NCBI GenBank assembly: GCA_018335925.1
Contig: JAGXRF010000083.1
Span: 17,304 to 81,303, forward strand
Source: Flavobacteriales bacterium
GTDB lineage: Bacteria; Bacteroidota; Bacteroidia; Flavobacteriales; Flavobacteriaceae
Length of the DNA: 64,000 nt
Direction of reading: 5' to 3'
The position numbers and the translations under genes were made by a program. The first letter of the stretch is position 1. Each line of letters opens with the position of its first letter. Under the pieces are notes generated by a model. That model saw nothing but the letters and a program-made list of their open reading frames with translations, was not told the DNA's origin and ran no database searches. Positions 1 to 8,625 of this stretch are shown here, piece by piece.

Positions 1-1
1 C

Positions 2-904
2 GTGAAGTTTCAAATGCATATAGCTACTGCCGAGAGTAGTGTTTACGAACCTTTTCGGGTAAAATTTTCTTATGAAGATGCCACTCGATTTGACTATTGG
101 AAGCGAATGGAATTTAAGTTGGATCAGTGGAAAGAAATCAAAAAACATTGTGAAGAAGTGGGTTTGGATTTTATTTGTTCTCCATTTAGTAACTTGGCAG
201 TGGATTGGTTGGAAGAAATAGGGGTGAAGTACTACAAAATAGGTTCGGGAGAAGTTACTAATTTATTATTGTTGCAAAAAATAGTTCAAACCGGTAAGCC
301 TATTATTCTTTCTTCCGGTATGAGTTCCTATGAAGAGTTAGATAAAACTGTTGCATTTTTAAAAGAAGCCAAAGCCGAGTTTTCTATATTGCAATGCACT
401 ACATCCTATCCTACACAACCGGAACAATATGGCTTTAATGTGTTGAGAGAATTAAAAGAACGTTACCAAGTAAAAATAGGGTTTTCTGACCACTCATCTA
501 CCATAGCGGCCAATATTGCTGCCATTGCCTTAGGAGCAGAAATTTTAGAATTTCACGCCGTTTTCGATAAAAGAATGTTTGGCCCGGATGCTAAATCGTC
601 GTTAACGATTGACGAAATCAAGCAATTGGTGCAAGATGGGAACATGATTTCAAAAGCGTTACATCATCCTGTAGATAAAAATAAGAATGAAGCGTTCTTC
701 GAAATCAAAAATATATTCGAAAAGTCTTTGGCAGTAAATAAAAATTTACCTAAAGATCATATAATTACCTTTCACGATTTAGAATCCAAAAAGCCTAAAG
801 GCTATGGGATAGATGCTACCGAATACCAAAAGGTTGTTGGAAAAAAACTAGCAAAAGATATTTCTGCATGGCAATTTTTAAATGAAGAAGACTTGATACC
901 ATAA
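2..904 (+). CDS. neuB: N-acetylneuraminate/nonulosonic acid synthase (NeuB family), 5' partial
   Basis: The family condenses phosphoenolpyruvate with a C6 amino sugar to give a nine-carbon nonulosonic acid (sialic, legionaminic or pseudaminic) in the cytoplasm. The TIM-barrel core shows KIGFSDHS near residue 160 and LEFHAVFDKRMFGPD near 185, which match the family's metal/substrate-binding segments. The C-terminal ~60 residues resemble the SAF (antifreeze-like) domain that closes the active site (KPKGYGIDATEY...VVGKKL). The frame is open to the window edge, so the N-terminus is missing and the first GTG is probably internal. neuC and neuA homologues follow, which confirms the pathway. Which nonulosonic acid is made cannot be told here, because the genes that would decide it lie upstream. 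Confidence 0.88.
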   Translation: MKFQMHIATAESSVYEPFRVKFSYEDATRFDYWKRMEFKLDQWKEIKKHCEEVGLDFICSPFSNLAVDWLEEIGVKYYKIGSGEVTNLLLLQKIVQTGKPIILSSGMSSYEELDKTVAFLKEAKAEFSILQCTTSYPTQPEQYGFNVLRELKERYQVKIGFSDHSSTIAANIAAIALGAEILEFHAVFDKRMFGPDAKSSLTIDEIKQLVQDGNMISKALHHPVDKNKNEAFFEIKNIFEKSLAVNKNLPKDHIITFHDLESKKPKGYGIDATEYQKVVGKKLAKDISAWQFLNEEDLIP

Positions 905-997
905 GTTTGCGGAAACCTTAAAAAATTATAGTAAAATTTGATTTGAAACGCAAACTTTTCGTTTAATTTCTCTATTTTGCATTCCAATCCAAAAGGT

Positions 998-2155
998 ATG
1001 TTTCCAAGAAAAATTGCAGTAGTAATCACAGCTCGACCTTCCTACAGTAGGGTTAAAACAGTTTTATCTGCTATACAAGAGCACCCCAACTTAAAATTGC
1101 AATTAATTGTAGCAGCTTCTGCTTTGTTGGATCGATATGGCTCAGTGATAAATTACATTTCAAATGATGGATTTGAAATAGCAGCCAAAGTGTTCAATGT
1201 ATTAGAAGGGGAGAATTTAACTGCTGCTGCCAAAACTACCGGAATTGGAATATTAGAATTGTCCACCGTTTTGGACAATTTAAAACCAGATATTGTGGTT
1301 ACGGTTGCCGATCGCTTTGAAACCATAGCTACTGCCATAGCTGCTTCTTACATGAACATTCCGCTGGCACATATTCAAGGTGGAGAAGTAACCGGAAACA
1401 TTGATGAAAAAGTTCGGCATGCCATTACCAAATTAGCAGATTATCATTTTGTAGCTTCGGAAAGTGCCAAAGAACGGGTCATTAAATTAGGAGAAAATCC
1501 AGCATTTGTTTTCAATACAGGTTGTCCCTCTATAGATTTAGCAAAAGAAGTAAAGGAGAAAAGTAAGCAACTGCCTTTTGATCCTTACGAAAAATATGGC
1601 GGTGTTGGGGCAACACCTGATTTGTCAAACGGTTATTTGGTTGTGATGCAACATCCGGTGACTAATGAATACCAGCATTCCAGAAAGCATATAGAAGCTA
1701 CATTAGAGGCAATCTATCAATTGAATCGTCCTACTTTATGGTTTTGGCCTAATGTTGATGCTGGTGCTGATGGTACTTCCACAGGAATACGTGCTTTTAG
1801 AGAGCAACACCAATTGCCTAATGTACATTTTTTTAAGAATATGGAAGGCAAAGACTTTTTACACTTATTGCATCATGCGGATTGTTTGATTGGTAATTCA
1901 AGTGTTGGTATCAGAGAGTGTGCTTATTTAGGAGTTCCGGTAGTGAATATAGGAACCAGGCAACATAGAAGAGATAGGGGAAACAATGTTGTAGATGTTA
2001 GTTATGATGTGCAAGCCATTAAAAACGCTATTGAAGAAAGTATTACAAGTTCAATACAACCTTCTGATGTTTATGGAGGCGGGGAAGCAGGAAAGCAAAT
2101 TGCGGCATTATTGGAACAATTGCCGTTGCAGTTTCATAAAACAATTATGTATTAA
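998..2155 (+). CDS. neuC: UDP-N-acetylglucosamine 2-epimerase, hydrolysing (NeuC family)
   Basis: NeuC-type enzymes hydrolyse and epimerise a UDP-HexNAc (or a modified form such as UDP-diNAc-bacillosamine) to give the free ManNAc-type substrate of NeuB. The GT-B-like fold shows ITARPSYSRVKTVL at the N-terminus, DRFETIATAIAA and HIQGGEVTGNIDEKVRHA in the middle, and GNSSVGIRECAYLGVPVVN near residue 300. The frame can be opened at a TTG at 977, but ATG 998 (MFPRKIAVVITARP) matches the usual start and length (~385 aa). The 93-base gap from neuB is the only real gap in this part of the cluster. The stop overlaps the next start as TAATG. Confidence 0.88.
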   Translation: MFPRKIAVVITARPSYSRVKTVLSAIQEHPNLKLQLIVAASALLDRYGSVINYISNDGFEIAAKVFNVLEGENLTAAAKTTGIGILELSTVLDNLKPDIVVTVADRFETIATAIAASYMNIPLAHIQGGEVTGNIDEKVRHAITKLADYHFVASESAKERVIKLGENPAFVFNTGCPSIDLAKEVKEKSKQLPFDPYEKYGGVGATPDLSNGYLVVMQHPVTNEYQHSRKHIEATLEAIYQLNRPTLWFWPNVDAGADGTSTGIRAFREQHQLPNVHFFKNMEGKDFLHLLHHADCLIGNSSVGIRECAYLGVPVVNIGTRQHRRDRGNNVVDVSYDVQAIKNAIEESITSSIQPSDVYGGGEAGKQIAALLEQLPLQFHKTIMY

Positions 2156-2856
2156 TGAGAATCTTGGCTATCATTCCTGCAAGAGGAGGTTCAAAGGGGG
2201 TTCCGGGTAAAAACATCAAATTGCTTGGGGAATTGCCATTGTTGGCTTATACAACTCAATCTGCTTTAGCCTCTAAACTTTTAACTAAAGTGATTGTTTC
2301 TACAGATTGTTCTTCTATTGCTACAGTTGCTAAAAAATATGGGGTAGAAGTACCTTTTTTACGACCTGAATCTTTGGCAACCGATTCTGCGTCAAGTATT
2401 TCTGTAGTTCAACATGCCGTTTCTTACCTAGAAAACCAGAATGAATTTTTTGATGCAGTTTGTTTATTACAACCCACTTACCCCTTTAGACCAAAAGGAT
2501 TTATAGATCAAGCCATTCAAAAGTTTATTCAAGATGATACAGATGCTTTGTTAAGTGTTTTACCGGTTCCTCACGAATTTAATCCACATTGGGTTTTTGA
2601 ACCAGATGAAAAAGGTTTCCTTCAAATTGCTACCGGAGAAAACGAAATCATTAAAAGACGTCAAGATTTGCCAACTGCTTTTTTTCGTGATGGAGCTATT
2701 TATATTACCAAAATAACTGTTGTTAAAAAAGGAAGTCTTTATGGTGATAAGTTAAGTTATTTAGAAAGTCATCCTGATTTTTATATAAATATTGACACGT
2801 TAGAAGATTGGGAAAAAGCAACAATTAAATTACCTTTAATAAAATCTCAATTGTAA
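2155..2856 (+). CDS. neuA: CMP-nonulosonic acid synthetase (acylneuraminate cytidylyltransferase)
   Basis: This enzyme activates the nonulosonic acid with CTP to CMP-sugar, the donor for sialyl/legionaminyl transferases. The nucleotide-binding motif IPARGGSKGVPGKN is at residues 7-20, followed by TKVIVSTD and by LQPTYPFR, all typical of the NeuA family. 233 residues is the normal length of the single-domain form. The start ATG shares a base with the neuC stop (TAATG) and the stop overlaps asnB in the same way, so translation is probably coupled. With neuB and neuC this completes the last three steps of CMP-nonulosonate synthesis. Confidence 0.9.
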   Translation: MRILAIIPARGGSKGVPGKNIKLLGELPLLAYTTQSALASKLLTKVIVSTDCSSIATVAKKYGVEVPFLRPESLATDSASSISVVQHAVSYLENQNEFFDAVCLLQPTYPFRPKGFIDQAIQKFIQDDTDALLSVLPVPHEFNPHWVFEPDEKGFLQIATGENEIIKRRQDLPTAFFRDGAIYITKITVVKKGSLYGDKLSYLESHPDFYINIDTLEDWEKATIKLPLIKSQL

Positions 2857-4577
2857 TGTGTGGTATTGCTGGTATTTTTTCTTCAACATTCGCATTAGAA
2901 GATAGAAAATTCAGATTAGAAAAGATGTTGCAAGCCCAAGAACATCGCGGTCCTGATGCTACACAAGAATGGCACGATTCGATATGTAGTTTGGGGCACA
3001 ATCGATTGAGTATTATTGATTTGACTACTAATGCAAATCAACCCATGCAAAGTAGTTTTGGTAGATATGTGATTGTTTTTAACGGAGAAATTTATAACTA
3101 TTTTGAACTTAAAAAAAAATTACTTCCTCATTTTCAATTTCAAACCCAGTCTGATACAGAAGTATTACTAAATGCCTACATCCATTGGGGGGCTAATTTT
3201 TTACATCAATTGAATGGAATGTTTTCTCTAGCTATTTGGGACAAACAAGAAAAAAAAATGTTTATCGCTAGAGATAGATTCGGAGTAAAACCATTTTATT
3301 ATCATGCAGATGCTCAACAATTTACTTTTGCCAGTGAAATCAAAACTTTATGGGCTTCCGGAGTAAAAAAGGCTCCCAATCAAAAAGTATGGGCTAATTA
3401 TTTATCTTATGGTACGTATGGTATGCCGAATGAAACTTTTTGGGAGTCTATTCATCAATTGCCTGCGGGACATTATGCAGTACTTTCCCAAAATAATTTA
3501 AATACCTTTCATCCTCAACTTTGGTATGATTTTATTACAAGAGTACAAAAAACACCTGTTTTAGAAATTTCAGAGTTAAAAAAACAGTATACAGCTATAT
3601 TAAACGATTCCATTCAACTCCGATTTAGAGCCGATGTACCACTTGGTATGAATGTCAGTGGAGGATTAGATTCTTCTATGCTGATTGCATTGATTCATCA
3701 AAATCTTCCGAAGACAAAAAATATAGAAGCATACACTTTTTTTTGTGATGATTCTAATTATGATGAGTTACCTTGGGTAGAATTGTTATTAAAAAACAAA
3801 CCTTATTTTTTGAATAAAGTTTTACTGAAATCAAGTGAAGTATCTCAGTTAATTCCAATTATAAGTCATATACAAGACGAACCTTTTGGTGGATTTCCTA
3901 CCTTGGCTTATAGTCTGTTGTTTAAAGAAGCTAGAAAAAAAGGGATAAAAGTATTGTTAGATGGGCAAGGAATAGATGAAGCTTGGGCAGGATATGATTA
4001 CTACCACAACCAATCTAATGAGGTGATTCAAGGCGTAACTACTAGCCCAATGCGACCAGAGGTATTGAATAGTGATTTTGCAAGATTAGCAGAAAAAGAA
4101 ATTTATCCACAACCATTTTCTTCTCAAATACAAAATATGCAATACCGTGATTTGTTTTATACCAAAATTCCGAGAGCTTTGCGATTCAATGACAGAGTTA
4201 GTATGATGCACAGTACAGAATTGCGTGAACCTTTTTTGGATTATCGATTGGTAGAATTGGCTTTTGCACAACAAGATTACGTCAAATACCAAAAAGGCAA
4301 AACAAAGTGGTTGTTGCGAGAAATAAGCCAAGAATTGTTATTAAATAAACTAGCTTTAGCTCCTAAAAGACCTTTGCAAACTCCGCAACGAGAATGGATT
4401 GCGAATAAATTAAATGATTATGTTTCAGACAAGATCATACAGTTTGGTGAATTGGATTTTGTAGATTCCAAAAAAGTCCAACATATATGGCGTGACTATT
4501 GTAATGGAAACCAAGACAATAGTTTCTATATTTGGCAATGGATTAATATCATTACATTACTCCAAGATAAAGCATGA
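2856..4577 (+). CDS. asnB: Asparagine synthase (glutamine-hydrolysing)-like amidotransferase
   Basis: Class II glutamine amidotransferase with Cys2 as nucleophile (MCGIAGIF), an N-terminal glutaminase domain to about residue 200 and a C-terminal ATP-pyrophosphatase domain with the PP-loop SGGLDSS at 268-274. The family amidates a carboxylate using glutamine and ATP. Inside polysaccharide clusters such paralogues are usually thought to amidate a sugar carboxylate rather than make free asparagine; that role here is inference from position. 573 residues is slightly shorter than many AsnB proteins (~600). It is linked to neuA by TAATG and to the next gene by ATGA. Confidence 0.85.
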   Translation: MCGIAGIFSSTFALEDRKFRLEKMLQAQEHRGPDATQEWHDSICSLGHNRLSIIDLTTNANQPMQSSFGRYVIVFNGEIYNYFELKKKLLPHFQFQTQSDTEVLLNAYIHWGANFLHQLNGMFSLAIWDKQEKKMFIARDRFGVKPFYYHADAQQFTFASEIKTLWASGVKKAPNQKVWANYLSYGTYGMPNETFWESIHQLPAGHYAVLSQNNLNTFHPQLWYDFITRVQKTPVLEISELKKQYTAILNDSIQLRFRADVPLGMNVSGGLDSSMLIALIHQNLPKTKNIEAYTFFCDDSNYDELPWVELLLKNKPYFLNKVLLKSSEVSQLIPIISHIQDEPFGGFPTLAYSLLFKEARKKGIKVLLDGQGIDEAWAGYDYYHNQSNEVIQGVTTSPMRPEVLNSDFARLAEKEIYPQPFSSQIQNMQYRDLFYTKIPRALRFNDRVSMMHSTELREPFLDYRLVELAFAQQDYVKYQKGKTKWLLREISQELLLNKLALAPKRPLQTPQREWIANKLNDYVSDKIIQFGELDFVDSKKVQHIWRDYCNGNQDNSFYIWQWINIITLLQDKA

Positions 4578-5974
4578 AAAAAATAGGAATTGTCATTACC
4601 GATGGGGTGGGGTATCGGAACTTTGTGTTGAGCGATTTTTTGGATCAGGCCAGCAACCAATTTGAAAAAGTGGTGTTATTTTCTTGTTTGCCTAAAAGTG
4701 CTTATCAAAAAATTCCGAATAAAGTAGAGGTCATAGAACTTCAAGTAATCGAAGAAACTTTTTTTACTTGGTTTTGGCGTAAAGCCAAAGAAGTTGCCCA
4801 TTTGCAATTGCATCGAAAAAACAATTTTGGCATTCAGGATAATTGGATTGCCAATCGTTCAAAAAGATGGACTACCCGTGGTGTAGCTACCAGAGTCATT
4901 TATGGATTTACCAAGTATTTTCACCAGGAAGAACATATAGCATGGTATGAGAAGCAACAACAAAACACTTTTGCCAAACATGCTCTTACCAAGCAATACC
5001 AAGCTTATTTTGAAGCACAGCAAATAGAGGTATTGTTTTTTACGCACCAAAGGCCACCTTATATTGCACCCATGGTATTGGCAGCAAAAAAATCCAATAT
5101 ATTAAATACAACTTTTATTTTTAGTTGGGACAATTTGGCATCTAAAGGTAGAATGGCAGCAACTTTTGACCATTATTTGGTGTGGAGTAAGTGGATGCAA
5201 TCAGATTTGTTGCAATTTTACAAACAAGTAACCCCAAAGCAAGTACATGTGGTGGGAACCCCCCAATTTGAACCGTATGTGCTAGACAGATATGGGTATG
5301 ATAGAGCTACCTTTTACGATAAATTTCAATTAGAACCCAATCTGCCAACCATATTGTTTAGTTGTGGTGATGTTTCTACAAGTCCAAACGATCCGCATTA
5401 TATAAATACCATAGCTTCGGCTATGGAAAGGGCAGAAATTCCAAAAGTTAATTTGTTGATACGAACTTCCCCTGCAGAAACTCCGGATCGCTTTCAAACA
5501 ATTCGCGAGCAGTTCCCTTGGATTCGATGGAATGTGCCACAATGGTATTTGGCTCGTTCTGAACACCAAGAAACTTGGTCGCAACGCATACCTACAGAGG
5601 AAGATGTACACGATTTAAAGGCCATTTTACAACATACTGATGTGCATGTCAACATGCTTTCTACCATGAGTTTGGATGGCATGTTGTTTCAAAAACCAAT
5701 CTTGAATCCGGTGTTTGGCAATGGTACCAATGGGTTAGGTAATGACCAACGTTTTTTGAACTATGAACATATCAAAATTGTAATAGAATCAAAGGCAACT
5801 TATATATGCAATGAAAGTAAATCTTTGATTACATCTATCATGTATGCTTTGCAAAATCCATTAAATAAATTAGAACAACAAAAACAATTAGTTAGAATGC
5901 AAGTTGTTACACCTTTAGAAGGAACTAGCAAAAGAATTGTTGAAACTTTAGCATATTTAATAGAAAATCAATAA
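4574..5974 (+). CDS. Putative GT-B-fold glycosyltransferase in nonulosonate cluster
   Basis: A 466-residue soluble protein without a signal peptide or membrane segment. The N-terminus (GIVITDGVGYRNFVLSDFL) and the second half (VHVVGTPQFEPY, then TILFSCGDVSTSPNDP, then a C-terminal ADVHVNMLSTMSLDGMLFQKP-like stretch) resemble two Rossmann-like halves of a GT-B enzyme related to capsule or CDP-glycerol-type transferases. I do not recognise the exact family. Its ATG overlaps the asnB stop (ATGA). Given the CMP-sugar genes just upstream, transfer of the nonulosonate residue is one possibility, but the acceptor and donor are unknown. Confidence 0.5.
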   Translation: MKKIGIVITDGVGYRNFVLSDFLDQASNQFEKVVLFSCLPKSAYQKIPNKVEVIELQVIEETFFTWFWRKAKEVAHLQLHRKNNFGIQDNWIANRSKRWTTRGVATRVIYGFTKYFHQEEHIAWYEKQQQNTFAKHALTKQYQAYFEAQQIEVLFFTHQRPPYIAPMVLAAKKSNILNTTFIFSWDNLASKGRMAATFDHYLVWSKWMQSDLLQFYKQVTPKQVHVVGTPQFEPYVLDRYGYDRATFYDKFQLEPNLPTILFSCGDVSTSPNDPHYINTIASAMERAEIPKVNLLIRTSPAETPDRFQTIREQFPWIRWNVPQWYLARSEHQETWSQRIPTEEDVHDLKAILQHTDVHVNMLSTMSLDGMLFQKPILNPVFGNGTNGLGNDQRFLNYEHIKIVIESKATYICNESKSLITSIMYALQNPLNKLEQQKQLVRMQVVTPLEGTSKRIVETLAYLIENQ

Positions 5975-5976
5975 AA

Positions 5977-6735
5977 ATGATAAAAATTTTAAAAAAAAGA
6001 ATAAGTAATGAAAAAAAAATCCTACTAAGCTATAAACTTAGATCTTTTAAAGCATTTTTTTTTCCCTTTGATTTAAATAAGTTAGCCAAAATTCATGGTT
6101 CTGATAAGTTTGGTATTCATTTTTATACACAACACTATCAACATTTTTTTCAAAAGCTGAAATTCAAAAAAATCAATTTATTAGAAATTGGTGTGGGAGG
6201 TTATGATGATCCAATTAGAGGTGGCAAATCACTAAGAATGTGGAAGTCTTATTTTCCTTTTGCTAAAATAATCTCCATTGATATTTATGATAAATCTAAG
6301 CTTGAAGAGAACAGAATTAAAATATATAAAGGAAGTCAAATAGATATTGAGCTATTGGAAAAAATAAGTAATGATATTGGAGAATTTGATATCATAATTG
6401 ATGATGGAAGCCATGAAAATGAACATGTAATAAAATCATTTGAATATTTATTCCCTAAACTTAAAATTGGTGGTTTTTATGTAATTGAAGACACACAAAC
6501 TTCATACTGGAGTAGTTATGGTGGATCTTCTGAGAATTTTAACAAAAAAGGAACGATTTATGAATTTTTTAAAAGCAAAATAGACTCATTAAATTATGCA
6601 GAATTTGAAATTGAAAATTATCAACCCAACTATTATGATAAAAATATAATTGCTATTCATTTTTTTCATAATATGATTTTTATTCATAAAGGAGAAAATA
6701 ATGAACACTCCAATTATATCCGTAAACGAATATGA
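5977..6735 (+). CDS. Class I SAM-dependent methyltransferase
   Basis: The SAM-binding motif NLLEIGVGGYDDP lies near residues 61-73, an acidic strand IISIDIYD follows, and FDIIIDDGSHENEHVIKSFE near residue 135 is the D-D-x-S-H pattern of macrocin/mycinamicin-type O-methyltransferases (cupin-free MycE/TylF relatives). The likely role is O-methylation of a sugar in the repeat unit. It is strongly AT-rich with long A runs, unlike the genes before and after, as is its partner 6732-7559 (ATGA overlap). The pair looks like a later insertion into the cluster. Family is confident, substrate is unknown. Confidence 0.75.
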   Translation: MIKILKKRISNEKKILLSYKLRSFKAFFFPFDLNKLAKIHGSDKFGIHFYTQHYQHFFQKLKFKKINLLEIGVGGYDDPIRGGKSLRMWKSYFPFAKIISIDIYDKSKLEENRIKIYKGSQIDIELLEKISNDIGEFDIIIDDGSHENEHVIKSFEYLFPKLKIGGFYVIEDTQTSYWSSYGGSSENFNKKGTIYEFFKSKIDSLNYAEFEIENYQPNYYDKNIIAIHFFHNMIFIHKGENNEHSNYIRKRI

Positions 6736-7559
6736 TATTAGACAAATCAAAAATAGCAATTCTTACCACTGTTATTAATTGGGACTTGTATAAAAAGAGT
6801 TCTCAATATTTTCCTGATGGGGTTCAAAAATATGTGATTGATGGAGGTGCTGGCTTGTTTGGAGTTGATAGTATATATTACATGATGGAAAAATTAAAAA
6901 AAAAAGACATAGATTGGCTAATTATGGCTGATGAAGATGTCTTGTTTTTAAATTCAGATACTATATATGAAGTTATAGATTACATGTTTCTAAATGACTT
7001 TATTTTATGTGGAGTTAGAGATGGGGGAGAAATCCCAAACAGAACCTATAGCCCTTTTTTAATAAATACTTTTTTTTCAATCGTTAACTTGAAAAAATTG
7101 AAATTAATTTGGAACAAAATGGAAATAAAAAAAAATCAATTTGTTCTAGAAAATGAATTTAAAGAAGATTTTTCCAATTTAAAAGAGAGTTTTGATTTAA
7201 TGAGTTTATATGAACCATATTATTGTTTTTATTTTTGGTTGCGAAGAAAAGGAGAAAAAATTTTATTTTTAAAAGCGGATACTCCATTTAACGACGGTAT
7301 AACTACTTTAGTTTATTCTCCTAACAATGAAAAAATTTTATATCATACTTGGTATGCTAGATCTTATGGTAATAGTAAAAAGCATACCGACAGAATAGAT
7401 GGAGTTTTTAACTTACTAACTTTCAATCCCACAAATTACCAAGAGCCAATAGTATGGAAAGATCATTTATTTTTTATAAAACGTTTCATTAGAAAACAAA
7501 ACAAACGACTTAAAATGAAAATAAAGATTTTAAAGAAAAAATTGTTTGAAAAAAAATAA
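6732..7559 (+). CDS. Putative GT-A-like glycosyltransferase, uncharacterised
   Basis: A 275-residue protein with no membrane segment. The motif LIMADEDVLFLNSDTIYEVIDYM near residue 70 resembles the DxD metal/sugar-nucleotide site of GT-A glycosyltransferases, and YHTWYARSYG near the C-terminus could be the late His motif. No closer family is recognised. The C-terminus is very basic (KRFIRKQNKRLKMK). It overlaps both neighbours (ATGA with the methyltransferase, 14 bases with the next gene) and shares the methyltransferase's AT-rich, A-tract-rich composition. Confidence 0.45.
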   Translation: MILDKSKIAILTTVINWDLYKKSSQYFPDGVQKYVIDGGAGLFGVDSIYYMMEKLKKKDIDWLIMADEDVLFLNSDTIYEVIDYMFLNDFILCGVRDGGEIPNRTYSPFLINTFFSIVNLKKLKLIWNKMEIKKNQFVLENEFKEDFSNLKESFDLMSLYEPYYCFYFWLRRKGEKILFLKADTPFNDGITTLVYSPNNEKILYHTWYARSYGNSKKHTDRIDGVFNLLTFNPTNYQEPIVWKDHLFFIKRFIRKQNKRLKMKIKILKKKLFEKK

Positions 7560-8625
7560 TATTAAAATATCCATCCTTTGTAATTACCGCCTACTCCCGG
7601 AACGAGTAGGAGGCATGGATCGCTTTTTTTGGGCTTTGGATCAAAAGGCAAAAGTAGCGGGACATCTAATAACTTGGTTTTTTCCAAACCAAGCCCAACA
7701 TGGGTACTATCCACAAATGCAAATTATTGCCCAGGAGCATCAGTCGGTAGAAACTACTTTTTTGCAATATGCCCAATCATTTGATGTAGTGGTCACCCAC
7801 TTTTTGGAAATCTGTACTCCATTTTTCCAAACCATAAAACAGAGGAACCTTGCACAAAAAACGATAGTCGTAGACCACAATCCAAGACCTATCGGAGGCT
7901 ACACTTGGAAAAAACAAATCAAAAAACGTTGGAAAGGTTGGTGGTATGCCAAATACATCGATAGGTTTGTTGGGGTATCTGCTTATACGGTGCAAGAGTT
8001 GCAAAAAGATTTTGGACAATCTATCAAAAACAAATGCCAAGTGATATACAATGGTATCGAAACAGAGAAATATGCCATCCAAAATGATAGAAAAACCACA
8101 CACCCAAGACTAATGGTGGTTTCCCATCTTCGTTATTCCAAAGGCATCCAAGATTTGATCCAGGCAGTAGCTTTATTGCCTCACAAGATACTTCAAGAAA
8201 TAAAGATCACGGTGTATGGCGATGGTCCTGAGGCAAAAGATTTAAAAAAGTTGGCACAAACATTACAAGTTTCCCATTGCTTTGGTTGGATGGGTAGCAG
8301 CAGTAGTTTGGAAACAGTGTATGCCCAATATGATTATTTGTTGCATCCCACCCACATGGAGTGTTTTAGCTTGACGTTGTTAGAGAGTTTATCTTCCAAT
8401 GTACCGGTAGTTACTACCCCGGTTGGGGGGAATGAAGAAGTGGTGCAACACCAAATAAATGGATGGATTTTACCAGCTCAAAATCCAGTAAAATGGGCAG
8501 ATTTTTTACAACAACTGTGGACGGGACAAGAAAAAATAACCAACCCTGTGGAAGTACCCATTCGAGAGAAGTTTTCTTTAGCGAATATGGTGCAAGAGCA
8601 CTGGGAATTAATAATTAATTTATGA
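7546..8625 (+). CDS. Glycosyltransferase family 4
   Basis: GT-B retaining glycosyltransferase of about 359 residues. The N-terminal domain carries the glycine-rich RVGGMDRFFWAL segment; the C-terminal domain has MVVSHLRYSKGIQDLIQA and the EX7E motif THMECFSLTLLESL that binds the nucleotide-sugar. The only start that keeps the N-terminal strand (KISILCNY) is a TTG at 7546, inside the end of the previous gene; the first ATG (7614) would cut into the domain. It ends in ATGA with the next GT4, so the two are probably translated together and act in succession on the cytoplasmic face. Confidence 0.82.
   Translation: MKKNNIKISILCNYRLLPERVGGMDRFFWALDQKAKVAGHLITWFFPNQAQHGYYPQMQIIAQEHQSVETTFLQYAQSFDVVVTHFLEICTPFFQTIKQRNLAQKTIVVDHNPRPIGGYTWKKQIKKRWKGWWYAKYIDRFVGVSAYTVQELQKDFGQSIKNKCQVIYNGIETEKYAIQNDRKTTHPRLMVVSHLRYSKGIQDLIQAVALLPHKILQEIKITVYGDGPEAKDLKKLAQTLQVSHCFGWMGSSSSLETVYAQYDYLLHPTHMECFSLTLLESLSSNVPVVTTPVGGNEEVVQHQINGWILPAQNPVKWADFLQQLWTGQEKITNPVEVPIREKFSLANMVQEHWELIINL

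Noticed and set aside
977..997. TTG start for neuC at 977
   Set aside because: ATG 998 matches the usual N-terminus of the family; the upstream codons add nothing recognisable.
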